This document shows positions 37,701-51,500 of a stretch of 64,000 nucleotides of DNA, in pieces. The DNA comes from Mytilisepta virgata. Taxonomy: Eukaryota; Mollusca; Bivalvia; Mytilida; Mytilidae. The stretch lies in contig CM051521.1 of the NCBI GenBank assembly GCA_028015205.1, positions 108,166,513-108,230,512 of the forward strand, in the 5' to 3' direction. The notes beneath the pieces are model-generated. The model saw only the letters and a program-made list of their open reading frames with translations, had not been told where the DNA came from and searched no databases. Within the stretch, counting starts at the first letter, position 1, and each line of letters begins with the position of its first letter. Position numbers and translations under genes: made by a program.

Positions 37701-38974
37701 AGTATTGCACAAGTTATTTACTCATGTATATTTACCCCTAATCTTAATTTCACCCAAGGGTTTTGAAATTTAGTCTCAGTTCTAAATCAGGTACACCTTA
37801 AGACACATTTTGGTTGTATATATCTAGGTGATTTTTTATCTTGTATAAAATTATCTGTATTGTGTGGAATAAATCTGGAAGTTACAGAACAATGAGACAA
37901 ACTTCCAGAATGAAAACAAATATTTCAAATATCTTCATATTGGTGTACTCATTAGAAAGCAGGGCAAGTTATTGTTAAAGGTGGGTGAACCTAAACATAC
38001 AATACTCTGTGATTACAAACAAACAGGTGAGTTATCTTAATTTATTGCACATTCCATATATATAATTTGTTTGCTTATGTTGTTGCAGTTTACATTGTAC
38101 TTATATTTTGAGCTATGTATATGTTTGCATTTGTTTGATTTCATTCGAACGAACTACGGAATTTATTGGATTTAAATACCGGTGTAAGATATTGTTACCC
38201 AAAACTGTTTCAACTTCACAACAATGAGAAATAGTCTTTGCTGCTATGTTTTATACAGTGCATCAATTTATTTCGGTATTTTGTGATAATATTTTTTATA
38301 CTAATATTCATCTATGAAGGGCTGCCGTTGATATATTAAACATCTCGGCGTTGTATATAGAATATTACATGGTTTTTTTCATACCACACCCCATATCAAC
38401 CTAACACGCCCAAGTCAACCCGAGAGCTTTAGCTAGAGAATATGATATGAGTCGAGGGTTGATGTGGGGTCTGATTAGAAAAAAGCCATATCATATTCTT
38501 TTTATTATATTTTTAAACTTTGCCTGAATGGACGTTGTTTTGTATCTAGTAAAACATAATTGCGTAGATGAGATAAAGCAGATTTTCATGTTTTACTCCT
38601 GAAACAAAATGGCCATATAAAATTAATTCTTAGGTTCTCTGTCGCCATGGACGCGACTTCGTTTGCCATCTTGTCTATTGTGTCTGGTGGCGTCATTCAT
38701 CGATCACGTGATTTCGTAGAGTGCGATTTTGTAGGGGTCTGATAAGAGATCAAGCCTTGATGACATGGATATCATCACGGATAGGTGATATGGACTGTGA
38801 GCTTCAATCAATATCATTTATACAAAAAACCAATATTTAATACTGTTTATCTATTATGTATGTATATTTTTTAAAATACATTATTTTAAGTTTATCTGAA
38901 TTTTATGTTGACAGGTCATAATGATTTGTACAGCATTCTTGTTTTTCTCATTTTCAATTACGATGTAAACGTGT

Positions 38975-39370
38975 TTATATCGCCTACATATAATTGCCTC
39001 TGCATGGTGGACCCTAGGTCCCCGAGGGTATTCGCCAACCCAGTCGTCAGACTTGTCAGACATGATTATTCTTTGATTTGTTATAGAAATTACCAGTACT
39101 TACAAAATTTAAAAATAATAGAATTACTAAGGGTTCATTCTTTGTATTGCACATGGTAGATCTCCGTAGCTGAATTTTGGCTTCCTATTTTGGTATTTTT
39201 GGTTATGAGTACTTCTTATTTTAAAATAAGTTTGGTTTTTGGTCTTCCAGATGTTTCGGATTTAATGCTGCTGATGAGAGGTAACTCCTTGAAATGCGTC
39301 GTATACAGCATAGTATAAATTAACTATAATCTAATATTAGTATCTTTGGATTGTTATTATTGTAAAACTC
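38975..39370 (+). repeat. Dispersed repeat, second copy of 29200-29640
   Basis: Same sequence order as 29250-29635 with scattered differences. It ends directly before the degraded reverse transcriptase at 39370. Not coding. Confidence 0.75.
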
Positions 39371-40355
39371 AAAAAGTTTACTACAATATCTAAAATCAAA
39401 ATCTTTTGCTACATGCAACAGCATACAAACATTCGACTTCTCTAAACTCTACACTACCATTCTCAATTAAAAGATCGCTTAAAATAACTAGTTCATCAAT
39501 GTTTTTTCAAGACAATGGCACACGCAGGTATAAATTTCTATTTTTAGGTAGAGAAAAGGATTCTGAAGATGAAATTAAAGACATCTTAGATTTTCTCATA
39601 GACAACATATTTGTTGAATTTGGCCGTCTAATTTTTCCACAAACAATCGGCATTCCAATGGGACCTACTGTGCTCCTCTCCTCGTTACTACGTGAAAATA
39701 AAAAGAACTTAGCCCAATCCTTTAATTTCAGTTTTAGTTATATAGATTACGTGTTGTCGTAAAATAACGACAAATTCTAAGACTTTCTGCATCTCATCTA
39801 CCCCAGTGAGCTTGAAATTAAGGATACTACAGATATACCAAAGTCCGCTGCATATTTGGATTTGTTTTTGGAAATAGACAATGAGGAACATTTGAAGACA
39901 AAACTTTATGAAAAACGTGATGACTTCAACTTTCCCATTGTTTACTTTCCCTTCTTGAGTAGCAATATACCAGCATTACCTGCACACTGCGTTTACGTTT
40001 CTCGGCCTATCCGATTTTCAAGGGCATGCGTGAGTTACCCTGACTTTCGACAAAGAGGATTACTGCTGTCACAAAAGCTTCTTAACCAGGGTTTTATCAG
40101 GGATAAGTTGATGTCATCACTGAGGACATAACGAATTGATTGACCGTTACAGTGTTCCAATATCTAAGATGATGTTGGACCTGTTCCCACTGTCGTAACA
40201 TTTCACGTGCCTCCACCGATATGTGACTTCCACCGGATTGATTTTGTTGAACTTCACGACGGGTGCCTTATACGGAGAAGGAAATGCTTATGCTTCCGAA
40301 GCACCTGGGTTCACTCTTGGTTTTTATAGGAGTTCGTGCTGTTCATTGTAGGGTA
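39370..40355 (+). pseudogene. Longest reverse-transcriptase copy, catalytic motif broken
   Basis: 39406-39762 is open for 118 codons with ILDFLIDNIFVEFGRLIFPQ then TIGIPMG, the reverse-transcriptase primer-grip side, an internal deletion, and FNFSFSYIDYVLS, where the catalytic YxDD reads YIDY. A frame change leads to 39856-40131 ([40 protein letters not shown]) and the 3' tail. Dead copy between the two genes; a class close to Penelope-like elements is suspected but not proven. Confidence 0.82.
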
Positions 40356-40359
40356 TATA

Positions 40360-40985
40360 GTATTCGTTGTGTCCATCCTTTGTATCCACAACTCCTTCTA
40401 AACTACTGAATGGAATGTGATGAAACTTTCAGATAATCTTCATCCCATGATGTAATTGTGCACCTCCTATTTTAGAATTTGATCGGACCAATTTTTGGGG
40501 TTTCCCATAGAAAAACATGGACTTTCAATGTGATAGGGGGTACCATGATGCCATCCGCAACTCCTCCTAAACCACTGTATGGAATTTGGCGAAACTTTCA
40601 GAGGATCTTTATTACATGATGCCAAAGTGCACCTCCTATTTTAGATTTTGATCTGATGACTATTTGGGGTTACCCATACCAAAACATGGACTTTGACATT
40701 CATTGTGATAGGGGTACCATGATGCCATCCGCAATTCCTCCTAAACCACTGAATGGAATTTGATGAAACTTTCAGAGGATCTTTATTACATGATGCTGTA
40801 GTGCACCTCCTATTTTAGATTTTGATCTGACCAACTTTTGGGGTTTCCCATACCAACACATGGACTTTGCGATTCATTGTGATAGGGGGTTCCAGTACTC
40901 CTCCTAAACCACTGAATGGAATTTGATGAAACTCATCTCACTGCTGTTGGAGTTTTCCTATCCAAATTATTGACATTTCATGTAT
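40360..40985. repeat. About 175-bp tandem array, 3.3 copies
   Basis: CTCCTTCTAAACTACTGAAT at about 40385 and CTCCTAAACCACTG at about 40560, 40735 and 40897, with GTGCACCTCCTATTTTAGA and TTTGGGGTTTCCCATA in each unit. It directly follows the degraded reverse-transcriptase copy in the intergenic region and ends near a GCTTTGCTCACAGTTTTTC sequence. Confidence 0.85.
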
Positions 40986-41742
40986 ATTATGTAAGGCGGG
41001 GAATCAAGTAGTAAGCTTTGCTCACAGTTTTTCTAGTTTTTTTTTCAGTTTTTATTTGTTGTGCATGTGGTTGTTCATTTTTCTTCCCGGATTTGGATTA
41101 TGGTTTCTTAATTGCTTCCTATGTATATTTGCTCTCTTTGTAAGAAGAAAACTTATTTGTGGCGATGTAAATTGAACAAACGGTTAAGAAGGAAACGGAC
41201 CATTACAGGCTTCTTGATTTTGTATACAATTTACTAGAAATGGACACACTCTAGTTGTAATCCAAAAGACAAATATTTATAAACAAATATTCACGAAGTA
41301 GTTTTAAGTGCCTTTTTATTTAAGTCTATCTATCAAGCACCATGGTGTATCTCGGGATTTCTGGATGCAGAGCTTATATACTCTGTCAAAATATAATACT
41401 AGCTTTTATTTATATGAAATAATCAGTAATCAAATTACAATATATTAATTTGTCATCTAAAACTAGAAAATGAAAAATATAATACTGTTGATAAAATGAT
41501 AAAGTAAATAACTTACATTAGTATCCAGAAAGCCTTAACTGATGTATACATAGTGTTATACTATCATCTTATTTCTTGTATAGTGGAGAAAAGGAAATAA
41601 ATAAATAGCACCACAGACTTTTTCTTGTTAAACCGTCTTGGCTTAAGTTGAAATACTACATTTTGAATTTTTTCTGGTAAAACCATTTAGCAAAAAGTTG
41701 AAATACTGCATCATTTCATTTCAAACATCGGTAGTTTATTTA

Positions 41743-41748
41743 TTCCAT
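41743..41748 (-). terminator. Candidate poly(A) signal of the M13-like gene
   Basis: AATAAA on the minus strand about 0.73 kb past the stop. No closer AATAAA was seen in a reading by eye, so the assignment is weak. Confidence 0.3.
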
Positions 41749-42474
41749 AAAGATTTTTTCATATCACTGGCGTTTTAAACATTGTCATAGCTAAAATCTT
41801 TTCACAAGAAATAATACATAATATATAATTAAAATTCCATGAAAAATTTAATGAATGTAAGCAACCATTGCATGTTTTGACAAAAGTGCAATCAGGAAAC
41901 AAAAATTTCTTAGTTCTCATGTGTATTTTAGTACTATAACGATATGATTTGCCTAATTTTATATTACTTCTCCCGTCAGACTTCACATAATTACCCAAAT
42001 TACACACAGGTATCACAAATTTCAATACAGTGGAATTCCAAAGACATATTTAAATTGTTTATATACAATTTTCCAGTCTTGAAAAATTCATATGTCAATT
42101 AATTGTTCAAAGAAAAATATCCAATTCTTGCTGAGTCAGTAAAAGTAAATTTCTTATTGAAAAAACAATATGATCTCTATACAAAGAGATCAATTTAACA
42201 AAACTTTATAACATAAACAAAGATAAATTTATGGTGAATATCTAACAAATCAACTAATAAAAATAAAGAGATCAAACTTTATATACATTCTGATGTCCTG
42301 CAACAGAATGGCATATCAAATATCTTATCCCCTACTAGCACACGCTATCTTAACTATTATCCAATCATTCTTAAAATTTATAAAACATACACTACACTCC
42401 TCCCATTATCAATTCACTCGCATATAACATGTATCATACACTCATTATTATTCAAAATATTTCTGTAACATTCT

Positions 42475-42574
42475 TCAAAACAGAGGACATCTATTGCTTG
42501 GATTCATCTGACTATTAACCGAACACCGGAATGTTTCTGAAAACTGTCTGCTATTAGACATCATTCCTTTGATT
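42475..42574 (-). CDS. M13-like terminal exon and stop
   Basis: Completes FRIKGMMSNSRQFSETFRC, then NSQMNPSNRCPLF and TGA. This matches R-x-x-g-x-lsN-x-x-eF-x-x-aF-x-C...MNP-x-x-C-x-x-W, except that the usual last Trp is Phe. Confidence 0.95.
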
Positions 42575-45500
42575 CTGTTCAAAACAAATTTAAAAGAAAT
42601 ATATTTTTTTTCTATAAGCAGATAATGTATAGATGTTACATACAAAAAATATATAGATATTACATACAAAAATCATGTCAAATTTTCAAATCATCCAACA
42701 ATAATTATAGAACTTGGAGTCAAAACTTTCTTAAGCAGTAAATATAATAATATAGTTCAACATCAGTATAAACATTTAGATAAAAGCTAAAAAAGTCGAC
42801 TGTCCGATTCTTGCCTGAACCCAAATAAATCATTTGCAAGAATGTTCTCGATTTACCATACTAGTCCCTCGGATAGAGACGAAAAATGACTTTCCCGTAT
42901 TAACAACTACCCATTTGCAGTTATCGAAAACGAAAGGTTAAAATGTTCTTCCATCTGCCAAGCGGAAAGATATTAGAAATGTAAGTGTTAAACCACTTCA
43001 TAAATAGCTGTAAGTTAGCGATATATAATAAATTCCAAGAATATCTTAATAAAAGGACTTAGGCCAGTGGTTCCTGTCGCCAAGGTTATAGTGTTATTTC
43101 GAATATTGAGCCCCTCTGTAAGAACTTCATTAAAACTTGTCGTCGATATATTTATTTGGTTTACAAAATATTATTTTGGAAACCAAAAGTTTGGCAACTT
43201 TCATATTAAAAAAAATAAGCATAACGCTTGCAACGTTAATATAATGTACAGTATTTAGCAAAATTCAAACATAATAGATCAATTTTCACAAAAACATTAA
43301 AAACTAAATAATTGTTTACCTGAATTCATTTGGCAACGGTGTCTTACTGTCTTCGTTGTTAACATAATATTGCTGAATTCCCATTGGGGTTATTTTTTCA
43401 CAAAATAGCTACAAAATGACCAAGATATACTGACTTTCACTCAATAAATTGTATAATATCCTGATATGCTTGTGTCATATTCAAAAACAATAACATATGA
43501 AAAAAATTAAGTTTTCCAAAAAGGATTCAGTCTTATCTCTTGTGTTCATGTTTGTGTTTTGTACTCTTTTATGTAAGTACATATTATCAGGTTTTCTGCA
43601 AATGTATATCGTAAAATATCAGCCGCGAGACACAATGTGAAGCTTTTTCGTCGAGTGAGCGTAGCGAACGAGCTAAAAAGCTTCATATTGTGTCGAGCGG
43701 CTTATATTTTACAATATTTGTTTGGAGAAAACTTGATGATAAATTTATCGTATTGTTAACTAGCAATCTTAATGAAATTTCTTACTTTTCAATGGCCACC
43801 CGCCTATAACCGGATGTTTTCCTGATATATTCGGGTCAACGTTGGGTCAAACATTATGACGTCGCTGATATATTCGGGTCAGCTCATATTAGGGTGGGGT
43901 CAACTCTTTACGACGTCACAGTGCCGAAATACGGGAAATTCTGAAGGCCTCAGCAGGTCGATATAGCCATAGGGAAATACGACAATGGTTTGTACGGCGT
44001 TTTGTCAGTTGGCTTGCTGTGATTGATTGGTATGTTATTGTTGAGCTTTCCTGCTTTTCATTTTGTTTTTTAATTATCATTCTTTTTTCTTGTTACAATG
44101 TATAAAATTTCATATTTTTTATCTTGAGCACAACTGATGAGTCGTAAAACGACGAAATGTGCACATCAGGTGCATCAAAATCGCTATCAAAGAATTGTAT
44201 TTCTACCAATGAGTCGATGCCACTGCTGGTTGACTCTAGTGCAAGATGATATCCCCAGCTCAGTTGCTAGTATTTGATACTAGCTCGAAATTGTTACATA
44301 CAATTTCCTGATACAAAGTTATAAAATTTGTGAAAACTAAGGAGTATCTACCTCGTGTATAGTTCTGTCCTTAGATGGTTTTGGTTTTAACCCTTTAGGT
44401 CATTTTGGCATTTTTGAATTTGCTCTTCAACGTTTTGGATTGGTGTTTTGGTTTTCAGCATTTTAGGTCTTGGGCACAATCGATGAGTTGTAAATCGCCG
44501 AAATGTGCACATCCTGTGCATCAAAATTGGTATCAAAGAATTGTATTGTTGAAATATGCAAATGCAGTGCATCGAAATTTATATCAGCTTATAACTGCAT
44601 TCAAAGAAAAACTAAATTAATTCCATGTTCTACATATGGTATGTTTTTCTTTCAAGAATATAAAATTATCAAAGACTTTGATCATAAAAATTATAATTAA
44701 ATTTACTTACTACGATTTTAGGTCAAGTGAATGACCATACGATTTTTTCTTTCGCTAATTAATGAATGACATAAGATTGAATCTATAAAAAAAAAACTCC
44801 AATTCTGTAGCAACTAAAACGTAAAATCTCGAAAAAAAACTGTGATGAGGGACCAAGTACATATATAAATCTTACTACATGGACCAAAAGTTTTTTTTTA
44901 AATCCTACCCATTTACACTTTTCTTAAAAATATGATGAACATATAAATTTTGCTAATCTTTAATAATGTCTACCCCTATCAAGCCAGAAATGAAACATAC
45001 CTGTGCATATGATATAAAGAAAATTTGACTACTTGTATAATTAACGCCTGGTAATTCTGGAACTTTTGCTAATGGAAGACTTTTCTGATACGTCTAGAAC
45101 AAACAAATGATGAAATATATCATATATAAATATACACTCATTTATAGATGAGAGCTCATGAGACATGAAGCACAAAAAAGAAAGAAAAAGTAAAAATATA
45201 ACTGATATGATTTCGCAGATCTGATATTTGTTCATTGTTAATATAATACTACATAACACGGGCACTATTACAATGAATTTCCATTTGGTAAGTAATTTTA
45301 GACATATGCATGAGAGTGAAACATGTTGACGATTTTTTTTTAATACACGAAAGCAACATTGTCAAGTTTTATATTTATTTAAGAATAATGATAAAATGCG
45401 CATATATTTTGTTCACCACAAACACGTTTGTTAGAATAATGTTATGACTATCAACAAACTTACCTTTTGTGCCAGATGTATTGACAGAATATCTCTAAAA

Positions 45501-48500
45501 TTACTGCTTTTGGTTAAATCACCACGTACCTATAATAAAATGGACATTGCCTTTAGTTATGTCTTCTTTACAATTAGCTAGTGGTCCCATTGGTCAAATG
45601 GAAAATAATAAAATTCACAAGAACAAAAACATCAAATGGTTCCACTAATATTAGTATATTTAAATAACTTCGTTGGCTTTTTAAATATCATTTTTCGACA
45701 TGATGATATTTTTCATAAAAAACATTTCATATATATACTAAACTGACTTTCCAGTTATATTCACACCATAGTTTTACATACAAATGAATATACATTATCT
45801 TAAATTTGTGAATCAATTGTATTTTGTCCAAATATATTTACATGGATTATCGTTCCTTTGTCATTCGAATACTGGTATGCGTTGTAGAAATCAACTAAAC
45901 ATTGAAGATGATGAGCAAACGTAAAAGCTACACTCTGATCAATAGTACCACTCAGAAAATGTGCCAAAAGAGCTGAAAGATTAATATTTCACAAATTTAT
46001 ATGACAATTATATTTCTTGTAAATATATTACTGTTACATCTTACAAATCTAAGCCCTATACCCAGGAATAAACTTCCATTTAACATTTTTGTACAGCTGA
46101 ATACAAATCGAAGTATTAAATACACGGAGCAGAGAGTAATACACAGTAATACTAGTGTGAAATTTGCAGTAATGTTTTCCCGTTTTATACATAAACATTT
46201 TGGAAGGAAATCAGCATTCATATATATAAAAGTAAATTCGTTAAAGATTTGTTCGACATACTGAAAATAATTGACATTGCTTGTTTTCTATGTTAATAAA
46301 TTTTCAACAAACCCAGCGAACTTTTATAACATAACAGTACGACACGTTTTGGGCTTTTTCTTCTGTTTTCTTTCATAAAGGTTTATTCAAAACCGATTTA
46401 TTTGTAATAAGTGTTTAAGAATAAATTAAATGGATACCTTTGATATCGAACACTTCTGCAAGGGCCTGTGATATTAGTCCTCCTAAGGACCCATAAAGTA
46501 CCGACTCCGACGACAAATTATAAAATACTGGATTCTGTAGACTTAAAGATGAGATATCTACAACAAACAAAAAATATCGCATTTCATTATTAATAGCAGT
46601 TTTATTAATTGAATTTATTCTGAGGCCCCATGATCCAAGCCTATAAGATTGTTTCACATCAGAAGAATTTCCAATGTTGCATCATCAAAATTCACCTTAT
46701 ACTACATTGATTTCCTTATGTTACACCAAATTTTCAGACTTTTTATACTTTCTGTAGTCAACATAGGGTGAGATCACATATTGTAGATTATCATGCTTAT
46801 TAAACTATTAAAATTTGTCAGTTTCACATGAAAGACATAATATACACTTTGTACATGTAAGGGAAGGCTAGTTATAAGATTCACTTACCTATTTCTCTGT
46901 TCCAGGAATTGTAAGATGATACACTCTGATCAAATGGTGAAATAATATGAATTCCTTTCATATTTGAAATATGTTTAGTCTCTATTGCTCCAATTATATT
47001 TTGTTGATAGTCGCCAGACATATAACTATAGTCTTCATGTAAATTATTTTTCCAACTAAAAGACAGATTAACGAATTGTGTTTGAGAAACAATGTCATTT
47101 CTCTGTATTTCCGGGATCCAATACAATCCCTGAATTGTCTGCATCAGAGAATCTTTGATATCATTAAATAGTCTTTTTGAAAGGGTTTCAAACCGTGAAC
47201 TTTCATCTGATAAAAATATTGAAGGTAATGGGAAAAAATTTGACAGGAATGTAATGCAGTAGGAATCTCCATTGTCACTCTCGCTTTTTACGTATACACT
47301 TGTGGATTTATGAAATTTTGGAAATTTTCTATATACGTATTTGTATAAATCTGAATTTACAAATGTGTGTGCTAAAATGTAACTTGTGATTAGTTCAATT
47401 TTTGCTTCAGAAAGAACAGACGCCACATCAGTGACTAAGTCAGCATGACACAGTTCAAAATTCTCGTCTACTGTTTTATCTAATAATGTGGAGAAAAATA
47501 AAATCCAGTTGATATTATATCCAGGGTACATTCTCTGAAGTGTTGATATGCTCATTCTGTGTTTACAAAAAGAAATTTCCTCAGAATAATTTACTCCGCC
47601 ATCGGAGTACCAAACCTGTAAGTAGAAAACATTCATTGGGAATCTATTATTGAACTTATTTACAAAATTGTTGCTGGTGTCTTTATTGCCTGCCTTGTGG
47701 TAGGAGCTGGTGTTGAAGGCAACATCATGCATTTTAATGTGTGCTAAACTTTAAAACAGTCGTCGAAATCAACCAATAATCAAATTCACATTCCAACAGG
47801 TTGCAAAATACAAACATAAATCTATCAAAGAGTCGTGGTAGTCTGATTTGGCACAGAAAGTTATTAGTGGTGGTGTTACACCAGTTTTATAGGTTGCCGA
47901 CTACATGATAAAACCTGACCTGTATAATAGGACGATAGACGGTCGGATATGATGTAAATGTATACGAGAAACTAATCCATGTTAGACTAGAACATGAAAC
48001 AAGAGTGAAAAGCAACTGACGACTGCTTTATGAGCATACATTAAATGCAAATATAGTAAGATTTCAAACAAATTGGCCAATACTTGAATAGGAGGGTCAA
48101 ATCGTGTTCGTTTTTTATCAGGAATTATTTCCCAACCATTGTAATTATTGTACTCTAAATTTTTCTCATTGATATGGTAATCTCTGGGCACCGAAATTAG
48201 CATAATAAACTATTGTAATTGTAATGCATTTTTGCTAACAAGATACTTGTATGTGTATACCATTCAATGGATTCGTTTCGTCGGGAATTTTTTTTTATGC
48301 AGACACCGAAAAATCAGATTTCGAACGTTTATAAGTGGTCAAGGAAATATTTTTGTATTTGGACAAAGATGTAACTGCATGTAAATACCTGATTTAATGA
48401 CAACTCGAACTGATAGACATCCGGGACTGTTCGAATTAAATAATCCACATCTGGGTTATATGTTCCATTGCCAAATAAAGACAACAACGCTTCAGATAAA

Positions 48501-51500
48501 AATGATTCATAAGCAAGCATAACCTGAAAATATTCAAAGTAAAATGTAAAAGTCCAATATTTTTAATCATAGTTCAATGTAAAAGAGAAGACAAAAATGA
48601 CAAAAATGTTCTTTTTTTAGTCGGGTTTTACGTAACTTCCAGCGACATATTTAGTTACCTTGTCGCATTTTTATGTTTTTAATTATTTTTTTAGAAACCG
48701 GAGTTTGTGGGAGGATACACCGGCCTTCGTCAGTAAAATTGTCAATTCTAGTTTAACTGAAATTGGCGTGTAGCACACCTCGCCATGAGATAGGAGCGAA
48801 CTCACAAACTCAGTGACAATTATTATGTATACGCCTCGTCCTCATAAATATTAGAGTATGAACATTACTCAGAAAGATTTTTGACATTTTTTTTAAAAAC
48901 AAATATAGTTTAACCCTCTAACAGTTAATAATGACCAAACCTGAAATTTTGAAATCATTAAATTCATTGTGGATGTCAAATAAAGCTTTTCTGATGTAAA
49001 TATTTCTGCAAATTTACAGTAAAACAATAAAGAATCGAAAGAATTTAAATCAAGTATATAGGAAACTAACTTAAAAATGTGAAAACCTAAAAACAACACT
49101 AGAATTCAGTGAACATTCCATCCAACAGCCCAAACAGAAAACAGAAATTAATTGTAACTAGTCTAAGCATCCCCGCTGCATATCCCCGCGCTACTCTCGT
49201 GTTTTTGAAATCCATTCAATCCAAAGTAGTGTTATTGCTATAGTGATTCCAAATATATATGGTTGCTAAGTAGAAATCACAAATAAAGTAGTCTTTCAGC
49301 AAATTTACTAAAATTGGAATCACATATTTTGATATTCAACTGATCTAGGTTAGTGTTAAAGCTAATATGATCCACAAAAATCTATAGTTTGTAAGTAAAA
49401 TTCAAAAATAATAGTCTTAGACACTTTCAGGAAATTTACCGAAATTGTAATCACATGTTTTTGAAATCCATAAAATCCAAACTAGTGCTGTTGGTATAAT
49501 GATTCCAAATATATATGGTTGCTAGGTAGAAATCACAAATAAAGTAGTCTTTGAGTCTCAGGAAATTTACCAAAATTGGAATCACATACTTTGGAACTCC
49601 AAATGATCCTAATAAGTCTTAAAGTTAATATGATCCAAAAAAATCTATAGTAGCTAAGTAAAATTCCAAAAATAATAGTCTAAGAAACGGAATCATGGAA
49701 TCGCATATTTTTGAAATCCATACAATCCAAACTAGAGCTGTTGCTGTAGTATTTCCATATATATATGGTTGCTAAGTAGAAATTATAAATAATGTAGTCT
49801 TTGAGTCTCGGGAAATTTACGAAAATTGGAATCACATATTTTTTAAATTCAAATGATCCTAAGTCTTTAAACTAATATGATAAAAAAAAATCTATGATTG
49901 CTAATTAAAATTCCAAAAATAATAGTCTTAGACACTTTCAGGAAATTTAGCAAAGTTGGAATCTCATATTTTTGACAGGTAAATGATCCCAATATGTGTG
50001 ACTGCTGATGTTATCCAGAACATAAATGGTTTCTTGTCAAAAATTAAAAAAATAGTGGTCTTTGAGACTTTCAGGAAATTTACCAAAGTTGGAACTGCTT
50101 CTCAAAACAATTCCGAAGCCTTTAGCACAATCTACATAAGTGGTAGAATTACTAATCCGACTTTCAGTTCCGTATTAACAAATAACATGAGAGGAGTTGC
50201 GTGACAAAGTAATGATGTATCCTAAGGCTACATTTGTAGTCCGCCTCCCCCCTCCCCTAGGGGCGTAATTCAAATTCCGAAACCTTTGGCAATCATCTAC
50301 ATTTGGGAGGGGGGCAATTACTGAGCCAACTTTCAGTTCCGTATTCCAAATAACCTGAGAGGAGTTGCGTGACAAAGGAATAATGTACCCTTAGGCTCCC
50401 TTTGTAGCCCAGCCCTATTCAAATTCCGAAACATTTGGCACAGCCACCACACAGTGTAATCAATGACCCAATTTTTATCTTTCTACATCCAGTGGTTACT
50501 GAGATTATCCTGGACATTACTAACATACGTACGTACGTACGTGCGCCGAACAGCAAAACAATATCCTCGCGCTTCGATGAAGCGCTGGGATAACTACAAA
50601 TATTTAGAAGAATATGTAGTGTCTTATTACCTGACAGAGATCAGTATTAGTATTAATTAATAAGACAGTTCTTATTTCAGCCATAAAAAACCTTTTTGTT
50701 GTTTCCGTGTGGGCTTCCGATTTGTCATAATAATCAAAGCCATAGGTTGTCTAAACCTCCATTTGTTTCTTGTCGTCTAAACTATTGATGTATGATTACT
50801 GCTTTAAGCAACATAGATTTTCTGTTCAATACCCTATTTGCTATCTGTTTTATTGTTCCAGCCTTTGTAAAACAGATGCACCCAAATTATTTCTGATAAA
50901 TGACTACATTCTACAATAATTATGATACAGTCTTTAGGGTATCGTTAAACACTGCCTTTACCTTTTCTGCGTAAGTTGTTAAGCAAAGGGGTAAAACTGA
51001 TCATTGTAATTCTAACCGATCAATAAATATGACAGAAAGGGAAATACTCAGAAGAAACATAAAATATCTATCTTCAACAGTATATGTCGTAAGCCCTAAA
51101 ATGACTTCAGCTTTAGTTTAATACACGGTAAAGTAAAATATCGAATACAATTCTTTGATTCCAATTTTGATGCACAAGAGGTGTACATTTCGTCGATTAA
51201 CGACTCAGCAGTTGTGCTGAACGCTTAAAATGTTGAAATCCAAAACAAAATTTTAAAAAATTTGTGAGTCTTCCAAGGAAGACATGTGTCGCCTGCGGAC
51301 GTCAATTTTTACAGAATTTTTTTTAAAATTTTCTAAAAATGAAATACATATGCACAGGGAAAGTTTCATCAACTTCCTTTGAACGATTTACGAGTAGTTC
51401 AGGATAGAAGAAAAGTGTGACGACGCAAGACGACAGATAGTGATCCCTATGTATCGACCATGCGTTCCGCAGGCGACACAAAAAGAACGAACAGCAACTC

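Larger units (their letters stand above)
36312..42474. other. Intergenic region between convergent genes
   Basis: No supported gene. Order: cyclase 3' end, retroelement tail (37200-37390), dispersed repeat (37390-37700), an imperfect inverted repeat around 38370-38510, repeat 38975-39370, dead reverse transcriptase (39370-40355), tandem array (40360-40985), then AT-rich sequence that probably includes the M13-like 3' untranslated region. Confidence 0.7.

Noticed and set aside
39406..40131. Active retrotransposon
   Set aside because: Internal deletion, YIDY instead of YxDD and a frame change make it inactive.
46881..47732. A stand-alone 283-codon minus-strand gene starting at 47732
   Set aside because: Residues before the AG at 47616 are intron read-through. 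The conserved part is exon 7 of the M13-like gene, with phase matching both neighbours.
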